NCBI GenBank assembly: GCA_016287755.1
Contig: JAEEWT010000020.1
Span: forward strand, 1 to 45,618
Origin: Prevotella sp.
Lineage (GTDB): Bacteria; Bacteroidota; Bacteroidia; Bacteroidales; Bacteroidaceae
Reading direction: 5' to 3'
Length of the DNA stretch: 45,618 nucleotides
In this document: positions 43,390 through 45,618 of the stretch, piece after piece
How the letters are laid out: every line of letters begins with the position of its first letter
Position numbering within the stretch: position 1 is the stretch's first letter
The notes under the pieces: model-generated
What the model was told of the DNA's origin: nothing
What the model saw: the letters and a program-made list of their open reading frames with translations, nothing else
The model's database searches: none
Program-made: the position numbers and the translations under genes

Positions 43390-43950
43390 ATGATGAAGGA
43401 AATAGACATACACCTGATTCAGGAACTGCGGAAACAAAGTTCCAAGGCACAGCAGATGACGCTCGAGCGTTATGGGAATGCGGTCTTTGCACAGGTTGCA
43501 CGACTGATACCCGGTCTCGAAAACGCAGAAGAGGTGTATCAGGATGTGTTCATCAAGGTCTTCAAGAATATCAAGATGTATGATGAGACGAAATCGTCTC
43601 TGAAAACATGGATCTCTCGCATTGCCTATAACGAATCCATCAGTTTTCTCAGACACAAGAGTCTGCCGGTGATCTACTACGAGGACCGCGAAGGAGAAGT
43701 TGATAAACTGTCGGATACAGAGGTGGAAGAGACATTCGGGCATCCGAATCCTGAAACAGTACAACTGATCAGAGCCGCCCTGAGGCATTTGCCACCTGAT
43801 GAACGGGCTATCATCACCATGTTCTACTATGAGGAGATGAGTCTGAAGGATATTGCTTACGTCACCGAGTCGATACCAACCACGGTAGCCTCGAAACTAA
43901 GCAGAACGAGAAAGAAACTATACAAAATCATTAAAATGTTACAATCATGA
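43390..43950 (+). CDS. ECF-family sigma factor (copy G)
   Basis: 186 residues. Region 2: ERYGNAVFAQVARLIPGLEN, AEEVYQDVFIKVFKNI and KTWISRIAYNESISFLRH. Region 4: RHLPPDERAIITMFYYEEMS, with PTTVASKLSRTRKKL. The linker is longer than in the other copies. The start is taken at ATGATGAAGG (43390), and a second ATG follows directly. The next gene overlaps the stop by 4 bases, so the two are translationally coupled. Divergent from the DUF6249 / sigma F operon. Confidence 0.92.
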   Translation: MMKEIDIHLIQELRKQSSKAQQMTLERYGNAVFAQVARLIPGLENAEEVYQDVFIKVFKNIKMYDETKSSLKTWISRIAYNESISFLRHKSLPVIYYEDREGEVDKLSDTEVEETFGHPNPETVQLIRAALRHLPPDERAIITMFYYEEMSLKDIAYVTESIPTTVASKLSRTRKKLYKIIKMLQS

Positions 43951-44642
43951 CAGAGGACAAACTGAATTCATTACGACAGCAGGACACGAATCTTCGTGAT
44001 GCTATCAGACTGGACGAGAAGGAACGTCCTCAGATGCCAGCTGACCTCAATGCCAGGGTAATGCAGAAGGTGGAACAGAAGTCACACGCCACTCGTACCC
44101 GTAAGCTCTGGCCATGGATTGCAGCAGCATGCGCAGCCGGTGTAATCGCCATATTCCTCACGCCACCCAAGGACACAACAGAGGTGAACAAGGGAACAAC
44201 AGTCGCAGTCAATGTGGAACAACCGAAAGAGTCTATGGATAGCGAACCTCAGGAGAGCGAAACACAAATGAGCGAACCTCAGAAAAGCGAAACACAAATG
44301 AGCGAATCTCAGACAGCATCGCCCCAGAGGGTGATCAAGCAGAAAGGGAATCTTGTTCCTGTCAAGTCGGCTAAGCAGCAGTACAAACCGGTAACCACAG
44401 ACAACCTGTTAGCCCAGGAAACCACTCCTGCCGGGCAACCCATAACAGAGAAGACTTCCACTGAGGAACCTACGGTTACCCTCACCGAGAGCGACATTCC
44501 CATTACCCGTCCAGAGAACTACAAGCACACCCCAGAGGAACTGGCCCTCTTAAGGAAACAAGCCGATGAAGCCTACCTCAAATGGGTGGAACTCGAACTC
44601 GAGATCTCAAAGAACAATCTACAACAAACAGCTCAACAATAA
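43947..44642 (+). CDS. Single-pass membrane protein, probable anti-sigma factor of sigma G, with SExQx repeats
   Basis: 231 residues. A cytoplasmic N-terminus (about 1-53, with RPQMPADLNARVMQKVEQ) is of the kind seen in Bacteroidota anti-sigma partners. One helix lies at about 56-72 (WIAAACAAGVIAIFL). A periplasmic part contains five pentapeptides S-E-x-Q-x (99-123) and an extended Thr/Pro-rich stretch, then a C-terminal helix (about 190-225, HTPEELALLRKQADEAYLKW). Its start overlaps the stop of the sigma gene (ATGA). The anti-sigma role is inferred from order, coupling and topology. Confidence 0.78.
   Translation: MTEDKLNSLRQQDTNLRDAIRLDEKERPQMPADLNARVMQKVEQKSHATRTRKLWPWIAAACAAGVIAIFLTPPKDTTEVNKGTTVAVNVEQPKESMDSEPQESETQMSEPQKSETQMSESQTASPQRVIKQKGNLVPVKSAKQQYKPVTTDNLLAQETTPAGQPITEKTSTEEPTVTLTESDIPITRPENYKHTPEELALLRKQADEAYLKWVELELEISKNNLQQTAQQ
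44241..44312 (+). repeat. In-frame tandem repeat (15-bp half-unit, 30-bp unit)
   Basis: Two 30-bp units (44241-44270 and 44271-44300) and part of a third. Each is two 15-bp halves starting AGCGAA, encoding the pentapeptides SEPQE, SETQM, SEPQK, SETQM and SESQT. The DNA of the two full units differs at only two bases, so the array is recent and may vary in length. Confidence 0.9.
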
Positions 44643-44656
44643 AAAACAACTACGTT

Positions 44657-45618
44657 ATGAAAAGGATATTCATCATGCTGCTCATCACATGCAGCGCAAT
44701 AGTAACATATGCCCAACAGGACAACAAGTCATTGGCACAACCAACCCATGTCATCGAACTGCTCAATGGCATTATCAATGACTTCGGACAAACTTCCGAC
44801 CAGATCTATTCGGTACAGAAGAACCCGAATACCAACCAACTGGAATCAAGTATCAGGATCGTCAAGTTTCTGGCTGATACCGAGAAACTGTTTCAAGGTG
44901 AGGACAAACAGATCATCGAAACCAACCGTATTGGCGATTGCTTTATCAAGGATGAACCCGTATCCTATCAGATGCAGCACTTTTCACCAGGCAACAAAGA
45001 GATGTTCGGCATCAATGTGAAGAACATCAACGGAGGACCGCACAATCACTATATGGTGCGTACATCCACACAACAGGAGATGTGGCTCATGTGTGTCAAG
45101 AATACCGAGAACCCGCAACTGCGTGACGCATACGCCATCGTATGGGAAAAAGCAGAAGATCTCAAGGTAAAGGGTACTGTCTTTATGATCACCTCCATAC
45201 GCCCCGACATCTACACCCAAAACTATGAGGGCAACACAGAAATGTCAACTGTGACAAATGTGATTAATCCGAATGCAGCGATTGATCCGCTTTTAAAGAT
45301 GTCACGCCAAGACGATGAGGCAAAAGAGTGGATGAAGAGCTTGTCACCAGAACAGCTGTTTAGTGTCATGGAAATGAGCACTACCATGAGGGCAGACATC
45401 ATGAAAGCAGCACCGATTTATCAAACGCTGAACAAGCTCATCAAAGACGGACCCGCCTTCAAGGCCCGACTGGGTATCTACGCTGACAAATATGCTCCGC
45501 AGATTATCGAGCTGAACAAGGGAATAGATGAATTCTATCAGGAATTCCTCAAGAAGTTCAAAGATCTCCAGCCTCCCACAGAAGTGATGAATCAGGTCAA
45601 CACTCATACTTACAAGGA
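44657..45618 (+). CDS. Secreted protein of unknown function, cut by window edge
   Basis: At least 320 residues; the frame is still open at the end of the window. A signal peptide is clear (MKRIFIMLLITCSAIVTYAQ). The mature part has no motif I recognise. It is polar, with NGGPHNHYMVRTSTQQEMWL (about 125-144) and KGTVFMITSIRPDIYTQN (about 175-192), then a helical C-terminal half (SLSPEQLFSVMEMSTTMRAD and following). It follows the anti-sigma gene after 14 bases, so it is probably the third gene of the sigma G operon and a candidate output or sensor of that system. Similar signal-peptide proteins often follow ECF pairs in Bacteroidota. Confidence 0.75.
   Translation, partial: MKRIFIMLLITCSAIVTYAQQDNKSLAQPTHVIELLNGIINDFGQTSDQIYSVQKNPNTNQLESSIRIVKFLADTEKLFQGEDKQIIETNRIGDCFIKDEPVSYQMQHFSPGNKEMFGINVKNINGGPHNHYMVRTSTQQEMWLMCVKNTENPQLRDAYAIVWEKAEDLKVKGTVFMITSIRPDIYTQNYEGNTEMSTVTNVINPNAAIDPLLKMSRQDDEAKEWMKSLSPEQLFSVMEMSTTMRADIMKAAPIYQTLNKLIKDGPAFKARLGIYADKYAPQIIELNKGIDEFYQEFLKKFKDLQPPTEVMNQVNTHTYK

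Noticed and set aside
43321..43788. A 155-codon minus-strand frame
   Set aside because: It is antisense to sigma G, which has clear ECF regions 2 and 4.
44241..44312. CRISPR-like array
   Set aside because: The 30-bp units are contiguous with no spacers, lie inside an open frame and encode a pentapeptide repeat.

Overview
The window is a chromosomal segment from a member of the Bacteroidota, most likely a Prevotella-like Bacteroidales. This rests on the ribosomal block rpmB-rpmG-DUF4295-ftsY, on many promoters of the Bacteroidota type (TTTG, about 20 bases, TAnnTTTG), on families largely confined to this phylum (STN/CarboxypepD-type outer-membrane receptors, DUF6249- and DUF5056-like membrane proteins), and on a cellulase with the short C-terminal tail common in Prevotella secreted enzymes. 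Most genes lie on the minus strand. No rRNA, CRISPR array, insertion sequence or phage gene was seen. There is one tRNA, tRNA-Ser(CGA).

Layout. 1-1131: ftsY (partial) and the rpmB-rpmG-DUF4295 operon. 1362-2441: an ECF sigma factor with a four-helix membrane partner. 2514-2756: tRNA-Ser(CGA) with a duplicated leader. 2783-9129: yigZ, a DUF1015 gene, and the serine genes serA and serC, with a secreted GH5 endoglucanase on the opposite strand between serA and DUF1015. 9291-18795: nine tightly packed minus-strand genes (metY, a DMP19-like gene, smpB, a short metH, a HAD hydrolase, map, tsaD, cinA, a DEAD-box helicase) covering sulfur/methionine metabolism and translation quality. 19188-25320: a five-gene operon with an ECF sigma factor, a reduced FecR-like anti-sigma factor, an STN-type outer-membrane receptor, a GT-C glycosyltransferase and a UbiA-type polyprenyl-phosphate transferase. 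25595-26205: a RelE/ParE-type toxin-antitoxin pair between two identical terminators. 26381-33451: a Wza-like export lipoprotein, glmS, carA and carB. 33565-38728: uxaC, a second outer-membrane beta-barrel protein and an M28 peptidase. 38729-45618: a dense regulatory island with four ECF sigma factors and their membrane partners, an alpha/beta hydrolase and an unrecognised secreted protein cut by the window end.

The most interesting theme is envelope signalling. Six ECF sigma factors lie in 45 kb. Three are close paralogues (1362, 39346 and 41283), each followed by a membrane protein of about 200 residues with an N-terminal coiled-coil-like segment and four predicted helices; I do not recognise this as a named anti-sigma family. 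A shared promoter-like element (TGTAAT, 16-17 bases, then a CTAA-containing -10 of the form CGACTAAT) lies upstream of all three and also upstream of the outer-membrane protein gene at 35086-37227. This suggests an autoregulated regulon reaching an outer-membrane target. All functional assignments come from reading the sequence and from knowledge of the families; no database search was run.
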